Source: an uncultured Marvinbryantia sp. (lineage in GTDB: Bacteria > Bacillota > Clostridia > Lachnospirales > Lachnospiraceae). From it: a stretch of DNA of 53,592 nt. The stretch's first letter is position 1; every line of letters begins with the position of its first letter. The translations under genes and the position numbers were made by a program. Shown here in pieces: positions 34,033 to 41,244 of this stretch. The stretch lies in assembly GCA_934408725.1 (NCBI GenBank), contig CAKRVB010000019.1, forward strand, positions 1 through 53,592. The letters are read 5' to 3'. The notes beneath the pieces were generated by a model, which was not told the DNA's origin, did no database searches, and saw only the letters and a program-made list of their open reading frames with translations.

Positions 34033-35055
34033 ATGCATAAGATACAGTTTGATTATTTCAGGGGAATGGAAGCGGAGCAGTACAGCTTTTATCGCATCCC
34101 AAAAGTTTTGTTTACTGCGGAATGTTTTCAGACACTTTCCTGTGAAGCAAAGGTATTATACGGTCTGATGCTGGATCGTATGAGCCTGAGCATTAAGAAC
34201 CGATGGCTTGATGGAGAAGACAGGGTATACATTATTTTTACAGTAGATGAAGTAACGGAACTGATGAACTGCGGAACCCAGAAGGCTGTGAAATTGATGA
34301 AAGAACTTGACAGTGAAAAAGGAATTGGACTGATTGAGAAGAAACGTCTGGGGCTTGGCAGACCAAATGTGATCTATGTGAAGAATTTCTTATTACAGGA
34401 CATGAAAAAGACTACGGAAAAGGAAAATAGTATATCAGAACAGCGGGGGGATGTATCACAATTCAAGAATGGTGAAAATCACAATTCAGAAATAGTGAAA
34501 ACCACAATTCAGGAAGTTCCAGAATCATCATCAAAGAATAATGAAAATCACAATTCTGGAATGATGAAAAAAGCAACTCAGGAATTGGGAAAATCACAAT
34601 CTAATAAGACTGAAAAGAATGATACAGAGAGAAATAAGACTGATAGTATTCCATCTTATCTTATCAATCAGACAGATAAGGATATACAGGATGGGATGGA
34701 TGTGATGGAAGAAATGAGCATCTATCGTCAGTTGATACAGGACCATATTGAATATCAGTGTCATAATCAGAAAGAGGTAGATGATCTTGTAGAATTGATG
34801 GTGGAGGTCATGATGATGCCAGATAACAGCATGATTCGGATTGCAGGAGTGGACAAGCCAGTGTCCATTGTGAAAAATCGTTTTATGAAAATCAATTATT
34901 CCCACATAGAGTATGTCCTGTTATGCATGAAAAAGAATACGACGAAAATCAAGAACATTAAAACCTATTTGATAACGGCATTATATAATGCACCGGCCAC
35001 GATGAATAGTTTTTACCAGGCAGAGGTTAATCACGATTTGTTTGGCAGTACATAA
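34033..35055 (+). CDS. repA: Replication initiator protein A (RepA_N)
   Basis: A 340-residue RepA_N family protein, typical of Firmicutes plasmids and of Tn1549-like conjugative elements. The N-terminal domain (about 1-125) has the family opening YFRGMEAEQYSFYRIPKVLF and SCEAKVLYGLMLDRMSLS. A low-complexity linker (about 130-215) is rich in Asn, Ser, Lys and Glu with repeated ENHNSE-like and TTIQE-like units. The C-terminal helical region (about 230-335) follows. GGGGGG lies before the ATG. Its presence says the element can replicate or descends from a replicating form. Confidence 0.88.
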   Translation: MHKIQFDYFRGMEAEQYSFYRIPKVLFTAECFQTLSCEAKVLYGLMLDRMSLSIKNRWLDGEDRVYIIFTVDEVTELMNCGTQKAVKLMKELDSEKGIGLIEKKRLGLGRPNVIYVKNFLLQDMKKTTEKENSISEQRGDVSQFKNGENHNSEIVKTTIQEVPESSSKNNENHNSGMMKKATQELGKSQSNKTEKNDTERNKTDSIPSYLINQTDKDIQDGMDVMEEMSIYRQLIQDHIEYQCHNQKEVDDLVELMVEVMMMPDNSMIRIAGVDKPVSIVKNRFMKINYSHIEYVLLCMKKNTTKIKNIKTYLITALYNAPATMNSFYQAEVNHDLFGST

Positions 35056-35203
35056 AAAATAACTTTGCGACAAAGTGACATAAAGTGCAACAAAGATAAA
35101 AATACATAAAATTTTAATATAATCACATATTGACCATTATAGATATTTTCAGTATGATAAAAGAAAAACAATATGGTCAGGAATAGAAAAGGGAGGAAGG
35201 TAC

Positions 35204-35506
35204 ATGTTGAGGACAGTTGGAAGATTGATATTAAAATTAATGGCAATTGTGTGTATCATAGGAATTGTGGCATTGCTGGGAATCCTGGATGTATTTCTAC
35301 TTCTTGGGTATGCGCTGCATGGCCTTATACTGGCATGTGCGGGATTCATGGTACTGATGATGATATTAGTCACACAGGACTGGCAGACGATTGGTGTGAT
35401 CCTTGCAATAGTAGCAGGAAGTAGTCTGGTGATGTTCTTTGGTACCGGTTTGACAACACTTATGAGGAGTATAGAATTTGGTCTGGCAGAGTTTGTAGGA
35501 TCATGA
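35204..35506 (+). CDS. Maff2-family small membrane protein, copy 1
   Basis: A 100-residue, very hydrophobic protein with three membrane helices, member of the Maff2 family that sits upstream of type IV secretion genes (VirB6-like) in Tn1549-type elements and is thought to act in the conjugation channel. The start MLRTVGRLILKLM has a good ribosome site (GGGAGGAAGG). Here the usual secretion genes do not follow; instead an antisense XRE regulator and a second partial copy of this gene come next. Confidence 0.83.
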   Translation: MLRTVGRLILKLMAIVCIIGIVALLGILDVFLLLGYALHGLILACAGFMVLMMILVTQDWQTIGVILAIVAGSSLVMFFGTGLTTLMRSIEFGLAEFVGS

Positions 35507-35702
35507 TTATTGAAAATGACTTTGTGTCACGGTGGCATAAAGTAAAGATAATGAAGTGTATTCAGTATGGCAAGAGAAACAAGAAGTCGCTGCAGAAATT
35601 CTGTGGCGATTTTTTGTACCCTTCAATCTGAATATGCTATATCTGTTTCAGATGTTTTTCATATTTCGAATCTGTATGGCGTTTCATCTGTACTTCCAGA
35701 CT
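35225..35702 (+). repeat. 478-bp direct repeat, copy 1
   Basis: Aligned without gaps against 36333-36810 at a fixed offset of 1108 bp; I count 16 mismatches, so about 97% identity. It covers most of the Maff2 gene, the intergenic segment and the 3' end of the XRE gene. Confidence 0.95.
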
Positions 35703-36092
35703 ATCCAGAACCTGTCTGCGACCTTCTTCATCCAGTATATAAAACTGAGTAAGGATCTGGTCAAGTAATGGGTAATCACTGTATGAGTACAGATTAAGAA
35801 TCTGGGACATACGATTTTTCAAAGCACTGTTCGTATTTAGGGCAGAAAGAAGACCGTCAGTCTCAGATAAAGAGTCTGTTTCTGTCTGTGAGAAAGGATT
35901 TTCCCTGCATATCAGCTTTATATCAATGCCAAGTAGATTAGACAATCTCAGTGCGAGATCATATCGCATAGAGGAATCACGGCGGATTGATGTGTGGATG
36001 GTATTAGCATTTACACCGGATCTGCGTGCTGTTTCTGCAACAGACCAACCTCTGGCGGTTATCGCATTTGCAAGATTTTTTCCATATCCCAT
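35637..36092 (-). CDS. XRE-type transcriptional regulator
   Basis: A 151-residue DNA-binding protein. An N-terminal helix-turn-helix domain (about 5-60, SVAETARRSGVNANTIHTSI) is followed by a C-terminal region of unknown role, with the segment LLDQILTQFYILDEEGRRQVLD near residues 110-131. ATG 36092 has a GGAG site; a TTG seven codons upstream is less likely. It is antisense to the Maff2 genes and lies inside the 1108-bp repeat unit, which makes it a plausible regulator of the element. The last 22 codons are duplicated at 36745-36810. Confidence 0.85.
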   Translation of the reverse strand: MGYGKNLANAITARGWSVAETARRSGVNANTIHTSIRRDSSMRYDLALRLSNLLGIDIKLICRENPFSQTETDSLSETDGLLSALNTNSALKNRMSQILNLYSYSDYPLLDQILTQFYILDEEGRRQVLDSLEVQMKRHTDSKYEKHLKQI

Positions 36093-36153
36093 AACAGTAT
36101 CTCCAATTTTCAAAAATAAGTATACAACTTATCCTACTATATAAGAGAGAATC

Positions 36154-36309
36154 CTACAACAAAAATTCTATGATTTTTTTATAAAAAGGAGGAGTGCTTA
36201 TTGTAATACCCCACAGGAAGCCTGGGCGATTTAAGTTACTGATCTGGCAGATCTTGTGGTAGGTGCGTTTATTGGAAACATATTTATGATAATCCGTGAA
36301 GTTTGTCAT
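36154..36309 (-). CDS. Possible 51-residue protein, unknown
   Basis: A short frame on the minus strand with a good ribosome site (AAAGGAG) eight nt before ATG 36309, reading MTNFTDYHKYVSNKRTYHK. I know no family. The C-terminal part looks non-native (STPPFYKKIIEFLL), so this may be the 5' fragment of a gene broken when the adjacent repeat formed. Confidence 0.4.
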   Translation of the reverse strand: MTNFTDYHKYVSNKRTYHKICQISNLNRPGFLWGITISTPPFYKKIIEFLL

Positions 36310-36332
36310 ATAAAAAATCTCCTTTATGTTTT

Positions 36333-36614
36333 TTGATATTAAAATTAATGGCAATTGTGTGTATCATAGGAATTGTGGCATTGCTGGGAATCTTGGATGT
36401 ATTTCTACTTCTTGGGTATGCGCTGCATGACCTGATACTGGCATGTGCGGGATTCATGGTACTGATGCTGATATTAGTCACACAGGACTGGCAGACGATT
36501 GGTGTGATCCTTGCAATAGTAGCAGGAAGCAGTCTTGTGATATTCTTTGGTACCGGTTTGACAACACTTATGAGGAGTATAGAATTTGGTCTGGCAGAGT
36601 TTGTAGGATCATGA
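36333..36614 (+). pseudogene. Maff2-family gene, 5'-truncated second copy
   Basis: The second copy of the Maff2 coding sequence starts at the repeat boundary, lacking the first seven codons and ribosome site of copy 1. Its open frame can only begin at an upstream TTG or an internal ATG (36348) without a clear ribosome site. The remaining protein is nearly identical to copy 1. It is probably not expressed, or expressed poorly. Confidence 0.65.
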
Positions 36615-36744
36615 TTATTGAAAATGACTTTGTGTTACGGTGGCATAAAGTAAAGATAATAAAATGTATTCAGTATAGCAAGAGAAACAAGAAGTCGCTG
36701 CAGAAATTCTGTGGCGATTTTTTGTACCCTTCAATCTGAATATG

Positions 36745-36810
36745 CTATATTTGTTTCAGCGGTTTCTCATATTTCGGATCTGTATGGCGTTTCATCTGTA
36801 CTTCCAGACT
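36745..36810 (-). pseudogene. 3' fragment of the XRE regulator gene
   Basis: The duplicated last 22 codons of the XRE gene (SLEVQMKRHTD..., two residues changed). The rest of the gene is missing here. Confidence 0.7.
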
Positions 36811-36840
36811 GTCTAGGCTTTTTACTATCCTCACTGGTAA

Positions 36841-37734
36841 TTAACTGTTTTGCAGAGCATTTACCCCCTGACGCAGCAACCGTGCATGTTCCTTCCGATC
36901 CCGTGAGATGTATTCCAGTGTTACATAAAGCGGATCCATACGTTGTACCAGCTCACGGACGCCATTTGCTACAAAGGGCTGATGCAGATCAATATGGAAG
37001 ATATGAAGAAAAGCCTGCGTGGCCAGTTCCTTTGGATCTTCAGATGGTGTCAGCATATGCTGCTGATAGTCTTTTACATAAGCGCCACTCAGAGACTGGT
37101 TCAGATGAATGCCCTTGATCATCGGGATCAGATCTTTATGAGCATCCAGCATCTGATTCAGATAGACGACCGCATCATCCGGCGTCTGCAGATCAGTATT
37201 CGTGTTCATAAAATGTCCCGTATCCAGCATAAGCCCTTTCTTAGGGTAATGCACCTGTTCCAGGAGCCGGCTGGTTATGGCGGGATCTTCAAAGGTCAGT
37301 CCCGGCCACCATAAATTCTCCATCAGAAAATAAAAATCATAGTCTGTTCCGTCCAAAAGGCGGTTGATAAAAGCAGCGGCAGCATCCACCACTTCTTCAT
37401 TGCTGTGGTGTATTACATAAGTAAGAGATTCTGCATAGCTTACCTGTGTGATGTGGAACACCACATATTCCGCATGAACAGCTTTCGCATAATCCAGATC
37501 TTTCCGGTAATGTTCCAGAAGCATCTCCTGATTCAGATCCATCCAGTCCGTAATGCAACAGGCATGTACACCAGTGATCATATCTGATTTCAAAAGGTGC
37601 GTTTCATCCGGCATAAGAGGCATCACTTCCAGACCACAAAGACCAAATTGCTGATAAAATGTACGCAGATCAGATGAGTCTGTATAACGTCTGGTATCGT
37701 CATCCGAGATAGAAAAATTCATAGTTAATTTCAT
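36841..37734 (-). CDS. Sugar phosphate isomerase/epimerase-like TIM barrel protein
   Basis: A 297-residue TIM-barrel protein of the AP-endonuclease-2/xylose-isomerase-like superfamily. Metal-site candidates fall at the expected strand ends: YVVFHI near 91-96, FLMENLWW near 138-146, GLMLDTGHFMN near 169-179, KGIHLNQ near 212-218 and VTLEYIS near 274-280. The substrate is unknown. ATG 37734 follows AGGAG; a TTG two codons earlier is possible. The gene stands alone on the minus strand, ends 30 bp beside the repeat copy 2, and is preceded by a distant promoter plus hairpin (37880-37973). Confidence 0.8.
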   Translation of the reverse strand: MKLTMNFSISDDDTRRYTDSSDLRTFYQQFGLCGLEVMPLMPDETHLLKSDMITGVHACCITDWMDLNQEMLLEHYRKDLDYAKAVHAEYVVFHITQVSYAESLTYVIHHSNEEVVDAAAAFINRLLDGTDYDFYFLMENLWWPGLTFEDPAITSRLLEQVHYPKKGLMLDTGHFMNTNTDLQTPDDAVVYLNQMLDAHKDLIPMIKGIHLNQSLSGAYVKDYQQHMLTPSEDPKELATQAFLHIFHIDLHQPFVANGVRELVQRMDPLYVTLEYISRDRKEHARLLRQGVNALQNS

Positions 37735-37879
37735 AATCAAATACTCCTGTCTGTTATGTATTTATAATACAGCATAATAAGAAAATAGGACAGAACTTTT
37801 ACGTTAATGAAACTTAATCCAGATATTCTACTTTAAATGATATAAATGAAAAGAATATCCCTGTAAACGATAAAATCCT

Positions 37880-37932
37880 AATAAATGAAAAAGTCCCACC
37901 GGGTTGCGCATGAAAATCAGAGGCGTGGTGGG
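37880..37932 (-). terminator. Hairpin with T-run close to a strong promoter (leader terminator or tiny RNA)
   Basis: On the minus strand CCCACC (plus 37927-37932) pairs with GGTGGG (plus 37895-37900), with an inner ACGC/GCGC pairing, then ACTTTTTCATTT. It begins only about 7 nt after the predicted start site. It may attenuate the TIM-barrel gene or form a short RNA of its own. The rest of the 37741-38185 gap is AT-rich with no other feature I can support. Confidence 0.5.
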
Positions 37933-37945
37933 TTCTGTTACTAAT

Positions 37946-37973
37946 ATATTACAACATGAAGTTTAGTTGTCAA
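37946..37973 (-). promoter_or_regulatory. Sigma-A promoter upstream of the TIM-barrel gene
   Basis: Minus-strand TTGACA (plus 37968-37973), 16-bp spacer, TAATAT (plus 37946-37951). Confidence 0.65.
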
Positions 37974-38185
37974 GAATTCATTTTTCAAAAAAGATAATGT
38001 CAAAATTTGCGATGGATTTCGTGTTGAGAAAAAAAGAAAATGTTATAGGATAGATATGAAAATATGTTTACAACAAGGGCGTTTATGCAAGAAAATTATA
38101 GGTAGATAAAAAGATTCTGATATGATAAAATTAGAGAAAACCAAATGAATATGTCGAAATTTAGATAAAAAAGGAAAATTTTTAT

Positions 38186-38674
38186 ATGGAGTTATATCAT
38201 GGAAGTACATATGATTTTACGGAAATAGATTTATCAAAAGCACGTAAAGGAAAAGATTTTGGTCTGGGATATTATCTGACAACAAATAAGAGTCAGGCAA
38301 TCAGATGGGCTACAAGAGGAAAAATGAAAAAGGAAGGTTTTTTGTATACATACGCTTTTGATGAAAAAATCCTTAATGGGCACGAATTTAATATAAAAAA
38401 ATTAACCAGATATAATAAAGAATGGGCAGACTTTTTATGTAAATGTAGATTGGAATTTTATAACAGTGACCATGATATTATTTATGACAGAATGGCAGAC
38501 TCAACATTTAAGGTATTATCGAACTATATTGAACGATACTATTTTGGAGAGATAGACTTAAATATGCTGTTACTTATTGCCAGATTTCCGAAAAACAGAC
38601 GCTATGATCAGTACTGTTTTAAAACAAAAAGAGCAATAGAAAAATTAAGTTTGGTAAAAAAGGAAGGTGTTTAA
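38186..38674 (+). CDS. DUF3990-family protein (ADP-ribosyltransferase-like)
   Basis: A 162-residue protein of the DUF3990 family, which has a fold related to ADP-ribosyltransferases; catalysis has not been shown for most members. The opening MELYHGSTYDFTEIDLSKAR and the GKDFGLGYYLTTNKSQAIRWA block are the family signature. No signal peptide, so it should act in the cytosol. It is AT-rich and is followed on the next base by a second gene, so the pair may be a toxin/antitoxin-like or defence unit. Its usual partner family, DUF3791, is not seen here. Confidence 0.85.
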   Translation: MELYHGSTYDFTEIDLSKARKGKDFGLGYYLTTNKSQAIRWATRGKMKKEGFLYTYAFDEKILNGHEFNIKKLTRYNKEWADFLCKCRLEFYNSDHDIIYDRMADSTFKVLSNYIERYYFGEIDLNMLLLIARFPKNRRYDQYCFKTKRAIEKLSLVKKEGV

Positions 38675-39106
38675 ATGAATTATAATACTAGAAACATCAT
38701 AAAAACATATTCTGCTATAACCGGGAATACGGATGTGAATCAAATTATCCGTGTCTTATCTAAGTCCCCAGCTTTTATGGCAGTGAAAAAAGGAAACTCG
38801 GTATTGATGTATGATGGATATAGTGCCAATCTTCTGGAAATAGTGGAAGAATTAAAACAGCAAAGTGACTGCCCGGAAGATGTGAAGAAAATTACGGCTG
38901 AAAATATTGCAATAGTAAACAGGGCAAGAAGAAATCATACAGGATCACGGGAACGGATGATAAGTGTGCGGCCGATTAATGCAGTTTCCAGGCGTGAACA
39001 TGTTCTAAAGCGACTGTCTGGCAGAGCACTCAGACGAAACAGAAGGTTAAAAGTGGCAAAATCGGTAAACGCTGGGGTAAAAAGAACTGAAATTATGAAA
39101 CCGTGA
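38675..39106 (+). CDS. Unknown partner protein of DUF3990, 143 residues
   Basis: I do not recognise it. Residues 1-80 look like a small folded domain (NIIKTYSAITGNTDVNQIIR, then GNSVLMYDGYSANLLEIVEEL). Residues 85-143 are strongly basic and probably disordered or nucleic-acid-binding (RREHVLKRLSGRALRRNRR). Translation starts on the base after the DUF3990 stop, with AAGGAAGG upstream, so the two proteins are made together. A terminator follows. Confidence 0.7.
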   Translation: MNYNTRNIIKTYSAITGNTDVNQIIRVLSKSPAFMAVKKGNSVLMYDGYSANLLEIVEELKQQSDCPEDVKKITAENIAIVNRARRNHTGSRERMISVRPINAVSRREHVLKRLSGRALRRNRRLKVAKSVNAGVKRTEIMKP

Positions 39107-39114
39107 AAAAGATT

Positions 39115-39160
39115 TCCCCTGTCTGTGAAAACGAAAAGTTTCAGCAGACAGGGGATTTTT
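39115..39160. terminator. Bidirectional terminator between the DUF3990 pair and the LRR gene
   Basis: TCCCCTGTCTG pairs with CAGACAGGGGA, with an inner TGAAA/TTTCA helix, followed by TTTTT. The complementary side carries an A-run for the minus-strand gene. Confidence 0.92.
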
Positions 39161-39170
39161 ATACGATTTT

Positions 39171-40004
39171 TTACAGGTACGAAACCGCATACCCATTTCT
39201 CTTACAATATTCTTCCACAGCAGATCCCTGATAGCACCGTATCAGCGTGTCATGATTCGCCACATCCGGTCCGATATAGTCCGGATCATGGCGCAGCTCC
39301 AGCACTTTCATTTTCTGGCTGCCTTTGAAAGCCCTGTTTCCAATGTATCTGACCGAAGCCGGAATTTCCACATGGGTCAGCTGCGGACAGTGGTAGAAGG
39401 CTGCAGCACCAATGTATTCCAGCCCTTCCGGAAGAACGACTTCTGACAGCAGGCAGTAATGGAAAGCGTGTTCTCCGATCTGCTTCAGGCGTGACGGAAA
39501 ATGAAACTGGTGCATCTTCTTGCAGGTGAAAAATGCCGCATCTTCAATAATGGTCACCCCGTCTGGAAGAAATAGGGAAGACAGTCTGGTACATTTGAAA
39601 AAAGCATTGACTCCAACCGAATGTAATCTGCTGTTTGCAGGAATATAAAGCTCCTGCAGCTTCCCGTCATCGGAAAATAGACGGTCAGGGATGGCAGCCA
39701 GGGAAACCGGCAGGACAGCACTTTCCAGATTTTTACATTCCCGGAATGCTTCTGCACCGATCCTGGAAACCCGGTTTGTCAATTCGATGCTTTTCAGCCC
39801 GGAACAACCGTGGAAAGCATGCGCACTGATGTACTGCAAGCTGTTGGGGAATACAATGGATTTTAACTTTTTAAAATCTGCAAAGGTACCTGCCTCGATT
39901 CCGACAATCCCATCAGGTAATCGCAAAAAAGAAGAACGGTACAGATGGACATTGCCGGGGTGTACCGTGCGTTTGTTTACATAATATTTTTTTGGCTCAG
40001 CCAT
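39171..40004 (-). CDS. BspA-type leucine-rich repeat protein (LRR_5)
   Basis: A 277-residue protein made almost wholly of LRR_5 repeats of about 23 residues (for example LKSIVFPNSLQYISAHAFHG and YIGAAAFYHCPQLTHVEIP). It has no signal peptide, so unlike most BspA-type proteins it looks cytosolic or is exported otherwise. The end (YCKRNGYAVSYL) is the usual cap of such proteins. The ribosome site AGGAAAGGA precedes ATG 40004. It is divergent from the riboswitch operon; its role there is unknown. Confidence 0.85.
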   Translation of the reverse strand: MAEPKKYYVNKRTVHPGNVHLYRSSFLRLPDGIVGIEAGTFADFKKLKSIVFPNSLQYISAHAFHGCSGLKSIELTNRVSRIGAEAFRECKNLESAVLPVSLAAIPDRLFSDDGKLQELYIPANSRLHSVGVNAFFKCTRLSSLFLPDGVTIIEDAAFFTCKKMHQFHFPSRLKQIGEHAFHYCLLSEVVLPEGLEYIGAAAFYHCPQLTHVEIPASVRYIGNRAFKGSQKMKVLELRHDPDYIGPDVANHDTLIRCYQGSAVEEYCKRNGYAVSYL

Positions 40005-40223
40005 AAATATTCCTTTCCTGATACAGCCAAATCATGTGTGGAAAATGAAATTCTGCGGCCAGAAAAAATACCCCCTGGCATATTGTACAGATTTTATGGC
40101 TGTTTGCATAGATACATGCTTTGCTTTTTAAGCATAATAGCATAAAAAAATAAAGAAAACAAGATTAAAATGGATCAGAATATATATAAAATTGACAAAA
40201 ATGCAACAATTCTTTGGAAATAC

Positions 40224-40251
40224 TTGACAAAATATTACAGGGTGGTACACT
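40224..40251 (+). promoter_or_regulatory. Sigma-A promoter of the cobalamin-riboswitch operon
   Basis: TTGACA (40224-40229), 16-bp spacer, TACACT (40246-40251). The 40005-40223 stretch before it holds nothing else I can support. Confidence 0.75.
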
Positions 40252-40264
40252 AAGCCTAAGTGAA

Positions 40265-40395
40265 TATCATAGGGATTTTATGCAAGGTAAACAAAAAGTA
40301 TTTCTCTGCATAGGAAGCTGGGTGAGATTCCCGCACAGGAACGCTACTGTGATGAGCGAAAGCTCTAAGTCAGGTCTATCTTTATGATGTTGTGC
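40265..40395 (+). promoter_or_regulatory. Cobalamin riboswitch (short, AdoCbl-variant-like)
   Basis: The B12-box elements appear in order: a first stem ATGCA/TGCAT (40280-40312), then AGGAAGCTGGGTGAGATTCCC (40312-40332, the core GGTGAGATTCC block), ACAGGAACGCTACTGTGA and the closing AAGTCAGG. The extended P6-P13 arms are shortened, as in the short AdoCbl/OHCbl variants. The promoter is upstream and an intrinsic terminator at 40440-40470 follows, so B12 binding should terminate transcription. Exact ends and ligand form cannot be fixed by eye. Confidence 0.9.
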
Positions 40396-40439
40396 AACAA
40401 CCCTCGATATCAGGGCGGCGCCGTATGGATTGTAGTGTG

Positions 40440-40470
40440 GGTCGTACTCTGAACGGGTATGGCCTTTTTT
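40440..40470 (+). terminator. Expression-platform terminator of the cobalamin riboswitch
   Basis: GGTCGTAC pairs with GTATGGCC (40440-40447 with 40457-40464) and TTTTTT follows (40465-40470). It lies about 200 nt before the first large gene, so a default or ligand-triggered stop is possible. Confidence 0.8.
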
Positions 40471-40519
40471 GATGCAGAACAAAAGACTTAAGAGAAGAAA
40501 GTCTGGAGACATCAGGATA

Positions 40520-40636
40520 ATGAAAAAGAACCCTTTTCAGAATACCGCAGCCACAACGCATACCACTAATACGACAAAAAGGAGAAGAAGGCAGCCTGAA
40601 AACTGCCGGCGGGGATGGAATCGCATTCGCGTGTAA
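40520..40636 (+). CDS. Possible 38-residue leader peptide, low confidence
   Basis: An open frame between the riboswitch terminator and the first exported protein (MKKNPFQNTAATTHTTN...). It is Thr/Asn-rich, then Arg-rich (KRRRRQ), and has a weak GGAG/AGGA site. It could be a regulatory or spurious ORF. Confidence 0.25.
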   Translation: MKKNPFQNTAATTHTTNTTKRRRRQPENCRRGWNRIRV

Positions 40637-40688
40637 CCAAGACACAGAGCATTTCAAAAACAAAACTAATATCAGGGAGGAAATGACA

Positions 40689-41204
40689 ATGAACAAATTA
40701 GCAAAAAGAATTTCAGCAGTCGTATTAGCAGGAGCAATGACATTAAGCTCAAGCGTAGCTGCATTCGCAGCAGATCTGACAGTTTATATCAGAGAATCTA
40801 ATGGAAATACTAAAACAATTACTAAAGACGCGTTCGAAGCGTTTAAGGTCGAGGATGTAGAAGCTACAGATACTTTATTCGATGCTCTAAAGGATGGAAC
40901 CATTAAAGATGGCGTATTAACAACTACTTGGAAATATGATAAATACTTGAAAGATCTTACTTTGACAAAAAATGGTAAAGTGGTTTATCAGGGATTGGAT
41001 AAAGGAGAATATAGTAATTTAGTTCCAGATGGAAATGGCGGATATAGCAGTGGAGAATGGGCTGGGCACTCATGGATGTGGGCTCCTGCAACATTAAAGG
41101 ATGTGGTTTCATATCCAGAGGACAAGACTTTGAAAGATGTGACTTGTGCGGGAGCAAATTATGCGATTGTGCTCAGTTATGAATATTCTTCTTTTAAATG
41201 GTAG
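40689..41204 (+). CDS. Small exported protein, first gene under the cobalamin riboswitch
   Basis: A 171-residue protein with a signal peptide (1-27, VAAFAAD end) and a single compact domain (28-171). GGGAGG (40675-40680) fits ATG 40689 better than the ATG at 40683. Positions VEATDTLFDALKDG, then SGEWAGHSWMWAP and ANYAIVLSYEYSSFKW, are reminiscent of DUF4430 domains (which have VFDVLNRV, GWMYKVNG and a final beta strand), but the similarity is distant and inferred. It is AT-rich like the next gene. I predict a secreted corrinoid-binding or accessory protein. Confidence 0.75.
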   Translation: MNKLAKRISAVVLAGAMTLSSSVAAFAADLTVYIRESNGNTKTITKDAFEAFKVEDVEATDTLFDALKDGTIKDGVLTTTWKYDKYLKDLTLTKNGKVVYQGLDKGEYSNLVPDGNGGYSSGEWAGHSWMWAPATLKDVVSYPEDKTLKDVTCAGANYAIVLSYEYSSFKW

Positions 41205-41244
41205 AAAGTAACATGGCAGATTGAACATTGCGAGGAACGAGAAG

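Larger units (their letters stand above)
36333..36810 (+). repeat. 478-bp direct repeat, copy 2
   Basis: Partner of 35225-35702. It ends at CTTCCAGACT (36801-36810), after which the two sequences diverge abruptly. Confidence 0.95.

Noticed and set aside
33298..36810. A prophage rather than a conjugative-type element
   Set aside because: No capsid, terminase, tail or lysis gene; the RepA_N, Maff2 and DUF6075 set is typical of conjugative elements.
39171..40004. LRR protein as another cobalamin-capture component
   Set aside because: It is on the opposite strand, lacks a signal peptide and lies outside the riboswitch transcript; only adjacency would support the link.
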